From NCBI GenBank assembly GCA_021298835.1, contig JAJTHG010000017.1, forward strand, positions 1-64,000: a stretch of DNA of 64,000 nucleotides, in the 5' to 3' direction. The position numbers and the translations under genes were made by a program. The stretch's first letter is position 1. Every line of letters begins with the position of its first letter. This DNA comes from Gemmatimonadota bacterium. Lineage in GTDB: Bacteria; Gemmatimonadota; Gemmatimonadetes; Gemmatimonadales; Gemmatimonadaceae. Shown one piece after another: positions 41,466-50,662 of the stretch. The notes under the pieces are model-generated. The model saw only the letters and a program-made list of their open reading frames with translations. It ran no database searches and was not told where the DNA came from.

Positions 41466-42169
41466 TAGAGCGCCCACGGGCCGCTTTCCGAATCGTCGCT
41501 TTCGCGCCACCCGCGCACCGACTCGCCTGCCGGCGGCACCGCCCGCACCCGCGACAGCCACTGGTCGGCACGGCGCCGATAATGGAGCTCGAGTTGGGGA
41601 TACATGTCCGACGAGACCTCCACGAACCGGGCGGCATCCAACGGCTCGCCGCCGTGGGCGTCGCGGAGCTCGTCCGTCAGGTCGGGCCACCGGGTATGGG
41701 CGAGCTGGGCGGTGTCGATCAGCTGGATCAACCGCCACAGCGCGAGCGGCCGTGCCGAGGTCCGGGGTGCGAATCGCCACCGGGTCCTGTACTCGTCCAC
41801 CACGCGATACCGGTACCGCCCCGCGCGACGACGGGCCCGCACGCTCACCACGTCGCGGGTCACGTTGTCCAACGTCACCCGGGCGATCTCCACCTCGCCC
41901 GGCAGGTAGTCCGGCAGGAACTCGCCCCCTAGCCATTGCGGGTGCACGCGGCCGAGGATCCCCAGGGAGCGCTCGGAGGCCGTCTCGGCCCATGTCGCCG
42001 GATCGAGCCCGGGACCGGCCTTGCCGCTGAGGATGTCGCGCAGCAGCCGACGCCGCAGGTCTCCCTTCACGTTCAGCAGGAGCGCTGCCGTTGGCGAGGG
42101 CACGTCGCGGTAGTCGACGGGGGCGAACTCGAAGTCAATGCGGGTGGACACATCGGTTAGTGTCGGCAC
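41465..42169 (-). CDS. Unknown protein coupled to the EAL-HDOD gene
   Basis: The 234-residue protein has a GTG start; a second GTG at 42151 is possible. No signal peptide or membrane segment is visible. The sequence is rich in arginine and aromatic residues (RRRAGRYRYRVVDEYRTRWR) and no domain was recognised. Its stop overlaps the start of the EAL-HDOD gene, so the two are probably translated together. The start region overlaps the divergent helicase gene's upstream area. Confidence 0.7.
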   Translation of the reverse strand: MPTLTDVSTRIDFEFAPVDYRDVPSPTAALLLNVKGDLRRRLLRDILSGKAGPGLDPATWAETASERSLGILGRVHPQWLGGEFLPDYLPGEVEIARVTLDNVTRDVVSVRARRRAGRYRYRVVDEYRTRWRFAPRTSARPLALWRLIQLIDTAQLAHTRWPDLTDELRDAHGGEPLDAARFVEVSSDMYPQLELHYRRRADQWLSRVRAVPPAGESVRGWRESDDSESGPWAL

Positions 42170-42227
42170 GAGCCGTCATCGAATGAGTCCCCCGCGTCAC
42201 ATCCTCGGCGGTATCGTTCCACGCGTC

Positions 42228-45200
42228 ATGCGCCGTCCCGCCGACCCCGTCCTTCGCCCCTTCCACCCGGGGATCCGCGCCTGGTTTCGCGACTGCGTCG
42301 GCCGGCCGTCCGATCCGCAGCGGCAGGGGTGGCCCGTCGTGGCTCGGGGCGACGACGCCCTGATCGTCGCCCCCACCGGTTCCGGCAAGACGCTCGCCGC
42401 CTTCCTCGCCGGCATCGATCGCCTCGTCCGTCAGGGCCTCGAGGCCCCGCTGCCGAACGCCGTGCACCTCCTGTACGTGAGTCCCCTCAAGGCGCTCGCG
42501 AACGACGTGCGCGTGAACCTGCAGGCACCGCTCGACGCACTGCGCCGCCGATTCGCCGCGGCCGGTGACCCGTTTCCCGACATACGCATCGCCGTCCGTT
42601 CCGGCGACACGCCGGCCCGCGACCGCCGGCGGATGCTGCGCACGGCGCCCCACATCCTGGTCACCACCCCCGAGTCGCTGCACATCCTGCTGACGACGGC
42701 GCAGCAGGCGGGCCTCTTCTCCGCGCTCCAGGCCGTGATCGTGGACGAAGTCCATGCGATGGCCGGCACCAAGCGTGGCGCGCACCTTGCCCTTACGCTC
42801 GAGCGGCTGGTCGCCCGGGTCGGGCGTCCGGTGCAGCGCATCGGGCTGTCGGCCACCGTCGCCCCGGCGGCGGAGGCCGCGCATTGGCTGGTCGGGGCCG
42901 ATGCGAGCGGCGCCCCGCGGCCGGTGACGCTCGTCGCGTGCGGCACGCGCCGGCCGGCCGAGCTGGTGGTGCGCTCCCCCGTGCCGGACCTGAGCCACGT
43001 CGAGGGATCGGTCTGGCCGGACGTGATCCGCCTCGTCCTCGGCGTGGTCCGGGCGGGGCGCACGACGCTCGTCTTCGTGAACAACCGCGGGCTCGCCGAG
43101 CGCCTCGCCGCGCAGCTCAATGCGACGGCGCACGAGACGCTGGTTCATCCCTATCACGGGTCGCTCGACCGAGAACGGCGCCTCCTCCTCGAGCAGGCCC
43201 TCAAGCGCGGAGAGGTGAAGGGGCTCGTCACGACGAGCGCGCTGGAACTCGGCATCGACATCGGGAGCGTGGACCAGGTCGTGCAGGTCCAGAGCCCCGC
43301 GCGCGTCTCGGCCGCCCTGCAGCGCCTCGGGCGCGCCGGCCACCGGCTGGACGAGGTGAGCCGCGCCGTCTTCGTGCCGACGCATCTGAGCGACGCCCTC
43401 GAGATGCTCGCGGTCGTCGAGGCCGCCCGCGCCGGCGACGTCGAGGCGCTCGATGTGCCCGCCAACGCGCTGGACGTCCTCGCACAGGTGCTGGTGGCCA
43501 TGGTCGCGCTCGAGGCCCGCCCGGCCGACGAACTGTTCGCCGCCGTGCGCGGCGCGTGGAACTACCGGCACCTGCCGCGCGCCGCCTTCGACGAAGTCCT
43601 GGCGATGCTCGCCGGCAAGTACCCGGCGGAGGTTGCCGCCGAGCTCTCGCCGCGCCTCGCGCGGGATCGCGCGGGCGGCCTCGTCACCCCGCTGCCCGGC
43701 GCGCGGCTCGCCGCCGTCCTCAACGGCGGTACCATCCCCGACCGCGGCACCTACAAGGCGGTGCTCGCCGACGGCGGCGTCCTCGGGGAGCTCGACGAGG
43801 AGTTCGTGTTCGAGTCGCGCGTCGGGGACGCCTTCCGGCTGGGGGCCTCGACGTTCCGCATCGCCGCGATCGAGCACGCGAGGGTGATCGTGAACCCCGC
43901 ACCGGGCGCGGCCGCGCGGGTCCCCTTCTGGCACGGCGACTACGGGGGGCGTCCCGCGACGCTGGCCGCACGCATCGGCGCGCTCACGCGCGCGCTCACA
44001 CGCACGCTCACGCGCACGCTGGCCGCCGCGTCCGACGACGCGGCGCGCGACGCGCTCGCCGGGCGGCTGGGGGCCGACCGGCCCCTCGTGGATGCACTGC
44101 ACGGATGGATCGACCGCCAGCGCGCCCTCGCCGGTGTCGTGCCGGACGACCGCACCCTGCTGCTCGAGCAGCACCGCGACGAGACGGGGGCGCTGCGCCT
44201 CGTGCTGCACGCGCCGTTCGGAGTGCGCGTCACCGCGCCGTGGGCGCTCGCCCTCGCGCAGCGGCTGCGCGAGCGCCTCGGTGCCGATGTAGTGCCCGTG
44301 GCCATCAACGAGGGCCTGATGCTGCGGCTGCCGGACCTGCGCGGCGATGCGCCGGCGGCGTCGGTGGCGACGCTCGCCGCCGACGAGGCGGAACGACGCG
44401 TCACCGACGAAGTCGGCGCGACCGCGCTCTTCGGCGCCCGCTTCCGCATGAATGCCGCACGGGCGCTCGTCCTCCCGCGCTCGACCCCTGGCCGCCGGCT
44501 GCCCCTGTGGATGCAGCGGCTCAAGGCGCAGGACCTGCTCGAGTCGGTGCGGCGGGAGCCGTCGTTCCCGCTCCTCGTCGAAACGTACCGCGACGTGCTG
44601 CAGGACGCCTTCGACCTGCCGGCGCTGCGGGGCATCCTCGGCGACGTCGCCAGCGGGGCCCGCCGCATCGAGGTGCGGATCCTCGAGCAGCCGTCGCCGT
44701 TCGCGTCGGCCTACGCCTTCCAGTTCGTGCAGGACCGCATGTACGCCGACGACGCGCCACGGCGCGTCGTCGGCGGGGGCGATGCGCTGGGACTCGATCA
44801 CGCGCTGCTGGGCGAATTGCTGGGGCGTCCCGCGTCGGACGAGGGCCTCGGACCCGCACTGGACGCGGTCCTCGCCGCGCGCCGGGGCACGGCCACGCGA
44901 CGGCGCGCGCGCACCGCCGACGAACTCGCGGTGCTCGTGGCGCGCGTGGGCGACTGCACCCCTGCGGAGCTGGAGGCGCGGCTCGCGGCACCCGTCGAGC
45001 GGCGGGGCGATCCCGTCGCCGAGCTGCTCGCGGACGGGCGCGCGTCGTGGGTGGAACTGCCCGGCGCCGTCGTCGAGCCGCGGCGCTTCGTCCTCGCCGC
45101 CGATCGCGGACGGTACGCCGACGCCTTCGGCCCGCGCGTGGGTGCGGTGCGCCCGCGCGGGATCGCCCGCGCCGAGGTCGTCGTACGATGGCTCGCCCTC

Positions 45201-46688
45201 GCCGGACCGGTCACCGTCGGGGACGTCGTGGCACGCTACGGCATGGACTCGGCCGTCGCGGAGGCGCTGCTGCGCCAGCGAGAGCAGGCCGACGCGCTGG
45301 TCCGGCTCGTGATCCCGCCCGACCGGGACACGCCGCGCTGGTGCGCGCGGCGTCCCCTCGAAGCGGCGTGGCGTCGCGCCCTCGGCCGGCTGCGGCGGGA
45401 CGTGGAACCCGTGTCGCTGGTGGCGTACGCGGCGATGCTCCCGCGATGGCAGCAGGTCGGCGATGACGCGACGTCGCCCGCCCGGGCCCGCGAGGTGTTC
45501 CGCCAGCTCGACGGCTGCCCGCGGCCGGCCGGGGCCTGGCTCGCCGAGATCCTCCCGGCACGCCTCGGCGCGGGCGGCGCGGCGGCGCTCACGCAGGCCC
45601 TCGGGGCCGGGGTGCTCGCGTGGATCGGGAGTCCGCGGACTGCAGCGACACCGATCGCGCTCGAGGACGTGCGGCTCGTCGCGCGTGGCGCGGCGGCGCC
45701 GTGGATGCCCCCAGCGGAACCGGCCGCCGATGCGGAGCTCGACGACGACGCGCTGGCGCTGCTGGCCGCGCTTCGCGAGGGCGGTGCCGCGTTCGCCGAC
45801 GACCTGCTCCGCGCCACGGGGCTGGGCGCCGACCGGGTGCAGGGCGCCCTCGCGCGGCTGGCCGCCCGCGGGCTGGTGACGAGCGACAGCGCCGATGGCC
45901 TCGCCGCCGCGGCCGCCTGGCGGGCCGCGGCCCGCCCCGTCGCCGGCGCCGGTGCGCGCGGCCACGGGACGCGACGCTGGCAGCGTCCGGATCGCCTCGG
46001 ACCGGGGTGGAGCGGGCGCTGGTCGCTGGCGCAGGTGCCGGGCGTGCGCGGGCCCGGCCCGTCGGCGCACGACGCGGCCGAGCACGTCGCCCGTACGCTG
46101 CTCGCCCGCTACGGCATAGTGTCGCGCGAATGGTGGCGCCGTGACCGCCCTGCCGTGCCGTGGCGGGACGGGGCCCGTGCGCTGATGCGACTCGCCTTCC
46201 GCGGCGACGCGGTGCGCGGCTGGTTCGTGCGCGGCCTCCACGCCACGCAGTTCGCGCACCCGGCGGCGGTGGATGCCCTGCGCGCGGCGCCGGACGGCGT
46301 GCTGCGCATCCTCGGCGCGAGCGATCCCGCCAACGTGCGCGCGCTCCCGCTCGACGCGGCGACCTGGCAGCCCTGCGAGCGGCCGCGCGGCGCCGGCGCG
46401 GCGCTCGCGGTGCGAGACGGCGCCGTGCTGGCCGCGATCGAGGCCGGCGGCACTCGGCTGCGCGTCGCCGCGGATGCGGCGGCGTCCGACGTGACGGCGG
46501 CCGTCGCGGCGCTCGCGCGGTGGACGCTCGGACGGCAGGCCCGGCATGGCCGCAGCCGCGACCTCGTGCTCGCGCGCGTGGACGACGTCGCGCCGCGCGA
46601 GCACCCGGCCTGCGCGGCACTCGTCGCCGCCGGTTGGCGGCCCGCGGGCCGGACGATGCGCTGGCCCGCGCCGGTGGGCTCGGCGTGA
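42228..46688 (+). CDS. lhr: Lhr-family large ATP-dependent helicase
   Basis: The protein has about 1486 residues from the ATG at 42228 (42183 is an alternative). The superfamily 2 helicase core has motif I APTGSGKTLAAF near residue 48, motif II IVDEVHAM near 173, motif III LSATV near 208 and motif VI QRLGRAGHR. The length and long C-terminal Lhr-type winged-helix and DUF4145-like extension (to the end) match bacterial full-length Lhr. These are 3'-5' DNA/RNA helicases linked to repair. A small tandem repeat (LTRALTRTLTRTL) lies near residue 590. It is transcribed alone and convergent with dctA. Confidence 0.93.
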   Translation: MRRPADPVLRPFHPGIRAWFRDCVGRPSDPQRQGWPVVARGDDALIVAPTGSGKTLAAFLAGIDRLVRQGLEAPLPNAVHLLYVSPLKALANDVRVNLQAPLDALRRRFAAAGDPFPDIRIAVRSGDTPARDRRRMLRTAPHILVTTPESLHILLTTAQQAGLFSALQAVIVDEVHAMAGTKRGAHLALTLERLVARVGRPVQRIGLSATVAPAAEAAHWLVGADASGAPRPVTLVACGTRRPAELVVRSPVPDLSHVEGSVWPDVIRLVLGVVRAGRTTLVFVNNRGLAERLAAQLNATAHETLVHPYHGSLDRERRLLLEQALKRGEVKGLVTTSALELGIDIGSVDQVVQVQSPARVSAALQRLGRAGHRLDEVSRAVFVPTHLSDALEMLAVVEAARAGDVEALDVPANALDVLAQVLVAMVALEARPADELFAAVRGAWNYRHLPRAAFDEVLAMLAGKYPAEVAAELSPRLARDRAGGLVTPLPGARLAAVLNGGTIPDRGTYKAVLADGGVLGELDEEFVFESRVGDAFRLGASTFRIAAIEHARVIVNPAPGAAARVPFWHGDYGGRPATLAARIGALTRALTRTLTRTLAAASDDAARDALAGRLGADRPLVDALHGWIDRQRALAGVVPDDRTLLLEQHRDETGALRLVLHAPFGVRVTAPWALALAQRLRERLGADVVPVAINEGLMLRLPDLRGDAPAASVATLAADEAERRVTDEVGATALFGARFRMNAARALVLPRSTPGRRLPLWMQRLKAQDLLESVRREPSFPLLVETYRDVLQDAFDLPALRGILGDVASGARRIEVRILEQPSPFASAYAFQFVQDRMYADDAPRRVVGGGDALGLDHALLGELLGRPASDEGLGPALDAVLAARRGTATRRRARTADELAVLVARVGDCTPAELEARLAAPVERRGDPVAELLADGRASWVELPGAVVEPRRFVLAADRGRYADAFGPRVGAVRPRGIARAEVVVRWLALAGPVTVGDVVARYGMDSAVAEALLRQREQADALVRLVIPPDRDTPRWCARRPLEAAWRRALGRLRRDVEPVSLVAYAAMLPRWQQVGDDATSPARAREVFRQLDGCPRPAGAWLAEILPARLGAGGAAALTQALGAGVLAWIGSPRTAATPIALEDVRLVARGAAAPWMPPAEPAADAELDDDALALLAALREGGAAFADDLLRATGLGADRVQGALARLAARGLVTSDSADGLAAAAAWRAAARPVAGAGARGHGTRRWQRPDRLGPGWSGRWSLAQVPGVRGPGPSAHDAAEHVARTLLARYGIVSREWWRRDRPAVPWRDGARALMRLAFRGDAVRGWFVRGLHATQFAHPAAVDALRAAPDGVLRILGASDPANVRALPLDAATWQPCERPRGAGAALAVRDGAVLAAIEAGGTRLRVAADAAASDVTAAVAALARWTLGRQARHGRSRDLVLARVDDVAPREHPACAALVAAGWRPAGRTMRWPAPVGSA

Positions 46689-46715
46689 CCGGACGCCGGC
46701 CGACGCGCCGCCCGT

Positions 46716-46730
46716 GGGGGATCAGCCCCC
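46716..46730. terminator. Hairpin between convergent lhr and dctA
   Basis: GGGGG and CCCCC with a five-base loop lie in the 33-base gap, overlapping the dctA stop. It could serve both strands; the stem is short and no T tract is present. Confidence 0.4.
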
Positions 46731-48038
46731 CCGCGCCTCCGCGTCCGCCAGCGTCCGCTTGAGGTCGTCGAACTGCCCCTCGCTTCGTGCCACCACCAGC
46801 GTCGCCACCGCGTTGCCGATGAGGTTGGTGATCGCGCGTGCCTCGCTCATGAAGCGGTCCACCCCGAGGAGCAGCGCCAGCCCCTCCAGCGGCACGGTGC
46901 GCGTCGCCGCCAGCGTCGAGGCGAGCACGACGAAGCCCGAGCCGGTCACCCCCGCCGCCCCCTTCGAGGTGATCATCAGCACGCCGAGGATCCCGAGCTG
47001 CTGCCCGATCGACAGGGGAACGTCGAACACCTGCGCGATGAACACCACCGCCATCGAGAGGTAGATGCTCGTGCCGTCGAGGTTGAAGGAGTATCCCGCC
47101 GGGATGACGAGCCCGACGACCGGTTTCGCCGCGCCGTAGCGCTCGAGCTTCACCAGCATGCGTGGCAGCGCCGCCTCGCTCGAGCTCGTCCCCAGCACCA
47201 GCAGCAGTTCGTCGCGGAGGTAGCGCAGCAGCGGCAGCAGCCGGAAGCCGAACCAGCGGCAGACGAGCCCCAGCACCCCGAAGATGAAGACCGCCATCGT
47301 CAGGTACACGTCGAGCATCAGCCGCCCGAGCGGCAACAACGCCGAGAGGCCGAAGGAGCCGACCGTGTAGGCCATCGCGCCGAACGCGCCGATGGGCGCC
47401 ACGCGCATGACGAGCGCCACGACGCGGAAGAACCCCTCCTGCAGCTGCTCGAGGCCGCCGACCACGCCGGCCACCCGCTCGCCGAGTCCCGCGAGCGCCA
47501 CGCCGAAGAGCACGGCGAAGAACACGATCTGCAGGATCTCGCCCTCGGCGAACGCGCCGACGACGCTGGTGGGCACAACGTGGCTCAGGAACTCGCCGAT
47601 GCCCTTCGCCTCCCGGCCGGCGTTCGCGTACGCCGAGATGTCCCCCTTGGCCAGCGCGCCGGCGTCGAGCCCGGCGCCCGGCTGCGTGACGTTCACCACG
47701 ACGAGCCCGATCGCGAGCGCGATCGTCGTGACGACCTCGAAGTACACCAGCGCCTTGAGCCCGACGCGGCCCACCGTGCCCAGGTCGCGCAGCGACGCGA
47801 TGCCGAGCACGATCGTGAGGAAGACCACCGGCCCGATCACCATGCGCACGAGGCGCACGAACGTGTCGCCGACGAGCCGCATCTGCTTCGCCGTCTCCGG
47901 CGCCGTCGCGCCGAGCAGCACGCCGACCGCGATCGCCACCAGCACCTGCACCGTCAGGTTGCCGGCCCAGCGACGCCAGCCCGTCGGGGGCGGCGCGGAC
48001 CCGGCGGCCGACGCGGCCGCCGGATCAGGCGGCCGCAT
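46722..48038 (-). CDS. Dicarboxylate/amino-acid:cation symporter (DAACS family)
   Basis: The 438-residue protein has eight or nine membrane helices ([20 protein letters not shown] at the first). The family's serine-rich loop ([20 protein letters not shown]) and the substrate-site region [20 protein letters not shown] are present. It imports C4-dicarboxylates or glutamate/aspartate with protons or sodium; the DctA and GltP members cannot be separated by eye. It overlaps the upstream MFS gene by 14 bases. Confidence 0.93.
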   Translation of the reverse strand: MRPPDPAAASAAGSAPPPTGWRRWAGNLTVQVLVAIAVGVLLGATAPETAKQMRLVGDTFVRLVRMVIGPVVFLTIVLGIASLRDLGTVGRVGLKALVYFEVVTTIALAIGLVVVNVTQPGAGLDAGALAKGDISAYANAGREAKGIGEFLSHVVPTSVVGAFAEGEILQIVFFAVLFGVALAGLGERVAGVVGGLEQLQEGFFRVVALVMRVAPIGAFGAMAYTVGSFGLSALLPLGRLMLDVYLTMAVFIFGVLGLVCRWFGFRLLPLLRYLRDELLLVLGTSSSEAALPRMLVKLERYGAAKPVVGLVIPAGYSFNLDGTSIYLSMAVVFIAQVFDVPLSIGQQLGILGVLMITSKGAAGVTGSGFVVLASTLAATRTVPLEGLALLLGVDRFMSEARAITNLIGNAVATLVVARSEGQFDDLKRTLADAEARGG

Positions 48039-49569
48039 CGACCAGTGGTTCCGGGGTCGGCGACGGTGGCCCGCCGCGCGGTGCCGCGCGCCGGGCGCTC
48101 ATCTCCGCCGGCAACTGCAGGACCGCGACGATCCCGAGCAGGGTGATCGCCGCGCTGATCGCGTAGAGGCGCGACAGCCCCGACGTCACCGCCAGCTGGC
48201 CGGCGGCGTCGAGCGCCACGGATGCGGCCGCCCCCTCGGCTGGCGGCGCGAGGGCCGCCCCGACGCGTGCCGAGAAGACCGAGTCCAGCAGACCGAGGCC
48301 GGTCACCTGCCCGAGGCCGCGGGCGAACGTCACCGCCGCCGTCGCCGTGCCGATCTTCCGGAACGGCACGGCGTTCTGCACGCCGATCGTCAGCAGGGGC
48401 AGCGTCGGCCCCATCGCGAGCCCGATCACGAAGAGGAGCGCGGAGATCACGCGCACCGGCGTCGTCGGGGAGAGCACCAGCGCCATCGCCGCGAACGCGA
48501 GGCCGAGGGCCATCAGGGCACCGAGAACGAGCCCGCGCATGTGCGTGACCCGCGCCGCGAGCTGCCCGCCCGCCGCGCTGCCGAGCACGATCCCGAAGGT
48601 GAGCGGGAGCATCGCGAGCCCCGCCTCGGTCGCGGACGCGCCGCGCACGTTGACGAGGAACAGCGGCACGAATGTCGGTCCCGCCAGGAAGCTCGTCCCG
48701 AGGATGAACGACGCGGCGTTCACCACACCGAACGTCCGCTCCCGGTACATGGCGAAGTCGACGATCGGGTCGTCGCTGCGGCGCTCGACCCGCCAGAACA
48801 GGACCGCCCCGGCGACCGCGGTCGCCAGCAGCGTCAGGATCGCCGGGGATGTCCACGACAGGCCGGGCTGGCCGGGGACCACGCGTACCCGTCCGAACGA
48901 CAGCGCCACCAGCAGCGGGATCACCGCCACCATGAGCAACCCCACGCCCGGCCAGTCCACGCGCCCGCGAGGACCGTCGCGCAACAGGACGGGCATCTTC
49001 GTCGCGATCATCGTCACTGCCGCGAGCCCGACCGGCACGTTGATGAAGAACACCCAGTGCCACGAGAGCGCGTCGGTGATCGCCCCGCCCACCACCGGTC
49101 CGAGCACGCTCGACACCCCGAAGGTGGCCGAGATCAGCCCGCCGTACTTCGCCCGCTCCGCCGGCGGGAAGAGGTCGCCGATCACCGAGAAGGCGCTCGT
49201 GAACAGCGAGGCGGCCCCGAGGCCCTGTACGAAGCGGAATGTCACCAGCGACCACGTCCCCCACGCGAGGCCGCACAGCACCGAGCCCGCGAGGAAGATC
49301 CCGATGCCCGTCAGGAGCACGCGCTTGCGGCCCCAGAGGTCCGACAGCTTCCCCCACACCGGCACCATGACGACGTTCGCCACGAGGTACGCGGTGGTGA
49401 TCCACGCGTACAGCGCCGTCGGGATGTGGAAGTCGCGCTGGATCGCCGGGCCAGCGGTGGCCACGACGGTCTGGTCGAGTGCCGCGAGCAGCAGGCCCAG
49501 CATGGCCCCGACCAGCGTGTAGAGCTTGTCGCGGCGCGGCAGCGACCAGCCCGGATTCTCCTCCATCAC
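48025..49569 (-). CDS. DHA2-family MFS multidrug exporter (EmrB/QacA-like)
   Basis: The 514-residue protein has 14 predicted membrane helices. The N-terminal [19 protein letters not shown] matches the D1 motif of the DHA2 family, [19 protein letters not shown] is motif A, and [20 protein letters not shown] is motif C. It likely exports toxic compounds with proton antiport. It is third in a minus-strand run with two small unknown genes upstream. Confidence 0.9.
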   Translation of the reverse strand: MMEENPGWSLPRRDKLYTLVGAMLGLLLAALDQTVVATAGPAIQRDFHIPTALYAWITTAYLVANVVMVPVWGKLSDLWGRKRVLLTGIGIFLAGSVLCGLAWGTWSLVTFRFVQGLGAASLFTSAFSVIGDLFPPAERAKYGGLISATFGVSSVLGPVVGGAITDALSWHWVFFINVPVGLAAVTMIATKMPVLLRDGPRGRVDWPGVGLLMVAVIPLLVALSFGRVRVVPGQPGLSWTSPAILTLLATAVAGAVLFWRVERRSDDPIVDFAMYRERTFGVVNAASFILGTSFLAGPTFVPLFLVNVRGASATEAGLAMLPLTFGIVLGSAAGGQLAARVTHMRGLVLGALMALGLAFAAMALVLSPTTPVRVISALLFVIGLAMGPTLPLLTIGVQNAVPFRKIGTATAAVTFARGLGQVTGLGLLDSVFSARVGAALAPPAEGAAASVALDAAGQLAVTSGLSRLYAISAAITLLGIVAVLQLPAEMSARRAAPRGGPPSPTPEPLVDAAA

Positions 49570-49632
49570 GGCAAACTAACGCCGACCCGCGACCCGACGT
49601 TCCGCCGACGGGGTCCGACGATCGGGCGTCGG

Positions 49633-50262
49633 TCAGCCGGCGGGCGTCGCCGGCACGAAGCGTCCGTCGCTCTGCACGAAGCCCACGAGCGCCCCCTGGC
49701 CCTGGTGGCCCGACAGCCGCCGGCGGAGCACCGTCTCCTCGTACTCGGCGCGGTACGTCGTGCGGCCGTCGCGCGACGTGAAGGCCTCGATCGCGAGGGT
49801 GGCGCCATGGGTCTTCGCGATCGCCCCGGCCCCGGCGATGCACCGCGGCAGGTCGGGGGCGCTGACGGTCCGCGTCGCCCACGAGGGCAGGGGCTCCGGC
49901 GACCCCGTGAGGGCGGACCGGATCCCGGCACCAGAGGCACCGACGATGGCGGCCAGCCAACCGGCGACCTTGAGCTGCCCCGGCACGCCCAGCAACCGCT
50001 GCAGCAACCCCGGGGCCGCGTCCGCCCCCAGCAGGGCCACCTCGCGCCCGCCGACCGACAGCCGGAGTCCGAGGCCCAGCCGCGAGCACAGGTCGTGCGC
50101 CCTGCCGAGTCCCCCCGGAGCCGCCATCGCCGCGCGGAGCAGTGCCTCGGCCACCCCCAGCGACGGGGCCTCGACGACGAGCGCGCTTCCAACGTTGCGC
50201 GCCGTCGCCGTCCCCGCCGCCGTCTCGATCGTGAACTCGGCCGTCACGGCCGGCCGAGCCAT
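49633..50262 (-). CDS. Unknown protein
   Basis: The 209-residue protein shows no signal peptide; one mildly hydrophobic stretch (VAGWLAAIVGASGAGI, near residue 100) is seen. It has a GHQGQGALVGFV segment near the C-terminus and no recognised domain. Four bases separate it from the upstream 65-residue gene, so the two are probably in one transcript with the transporters downstream. Confidence 0.65.
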   Translation of the reverse strand: MARPAVTAEFTIETAAGTATARNVGSALVVEAPSLGVAEALLRAAMAAPGGLGRAHDLCSRLGLGLRLSVGGREVALLGADAAPGLLQRLLGVPGQLKVAGWLAAIVGASGAGIRSALTGSPEPLPSWATRTVSAPDLPRCIAGAGAIAKTHGATLAIEAFTSRDGRTTYRAEYEETVLRRRLSGHQGQGALVGFVQSDGRFVPATPAG

Positions 50263-50266
50263 GCGC

Positions 50267-50464
50267 TCAGTCCCGTGCCGAGTGGATGCGCATCTTGCCC
50301 TTGAGCTTGTACCACGCGTGCGGCGTATCCTCGCCCGTCGTCACGGGCACCCAGACCATCATGTCGTCGAACTCGATGACCGTGTCGTGCTTGGTCATCT
50401 CCTTGAACATGTCGGCGAGGAGCTCGGGCCAGTCGCTGTGGACCTTCTTGTCGTCGATGGGCAT
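50267..50464 (-). CDS. Small conserved-looking protein
   Basis: The protein has 65 residues from the ATG at 50464; the longer frame to 50521 adds a low-complexity N-terminus and was not used. MPIDDKKVHSDWPELLADMF followed by KEMTKHDTVIEFDDMMVWVP has natural composition and a beta-rich C-terminus (HAWYKLKGKMRIHSARD). Function is unknown. It is first in a run of four minus-strand genes. Confidence 0.6.
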   Translation of the reverse strand: MPIDDKKVHSDWPELLADMFKEMTKHDTVIEFDDMMVWVPVTTGEDTPHAWYKLKGKMRIHSARD

Positions 50465-50566
50465 GGGCGCGGAGGCTGTGAGGGACACCGGTGGGGGACG
50501 CTTGAGCCTAATGCCCCGCACAAGAGGAGGTCACGACCGGGTCGCGGCCGGCACCGGCGGCGGCGG

Positions 50567-50622
50567 CGACCCGGGCGCGGCGACCCGGGCGCGGCGTCCC
50601 GGGCGCGGCGTCCCGGGCGCGG
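50567..50622. repeat. 14-bp tandem repeat, four copies
   Basis: Four head-to-tail copies of CG(A/T)CCCGGGCGCGG run from 50567 to 50622, with CCCGGG palindromes in each. They lie in the non-coding gap between the small-protein gene and the oligopeptidase stop. They could form alternative hairpins acting as a transcription barrier, or be simple slippage. Confidence 0.85.
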
Positions 50623-50662
50623 CGTCCCACCAGTGGCCCGGCCGGCGCGCGCGACCGCGGCG

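Noticed and set aside
41575-41582. GCCGATAA sigma-28-like box
   Set aside because: A perfect -10 octamer on the plus strand, but it is inside an antisense coding region, has no -35, and no gene follows on that strand.
43981-44025. Tandem repeat in lhr encoding LTRALTRTLTRTL
   Set aside because: Short and imperfect; judged ordinary codon-level slippage in a linker of the helicase.
42135-46604. 1489-codon minus-strand frame over lhr
   Set aside because: Antisense to a well-conserved helicase; the composition (Arg, Gly, Ala) and lack of motifs mark it as a shadow.
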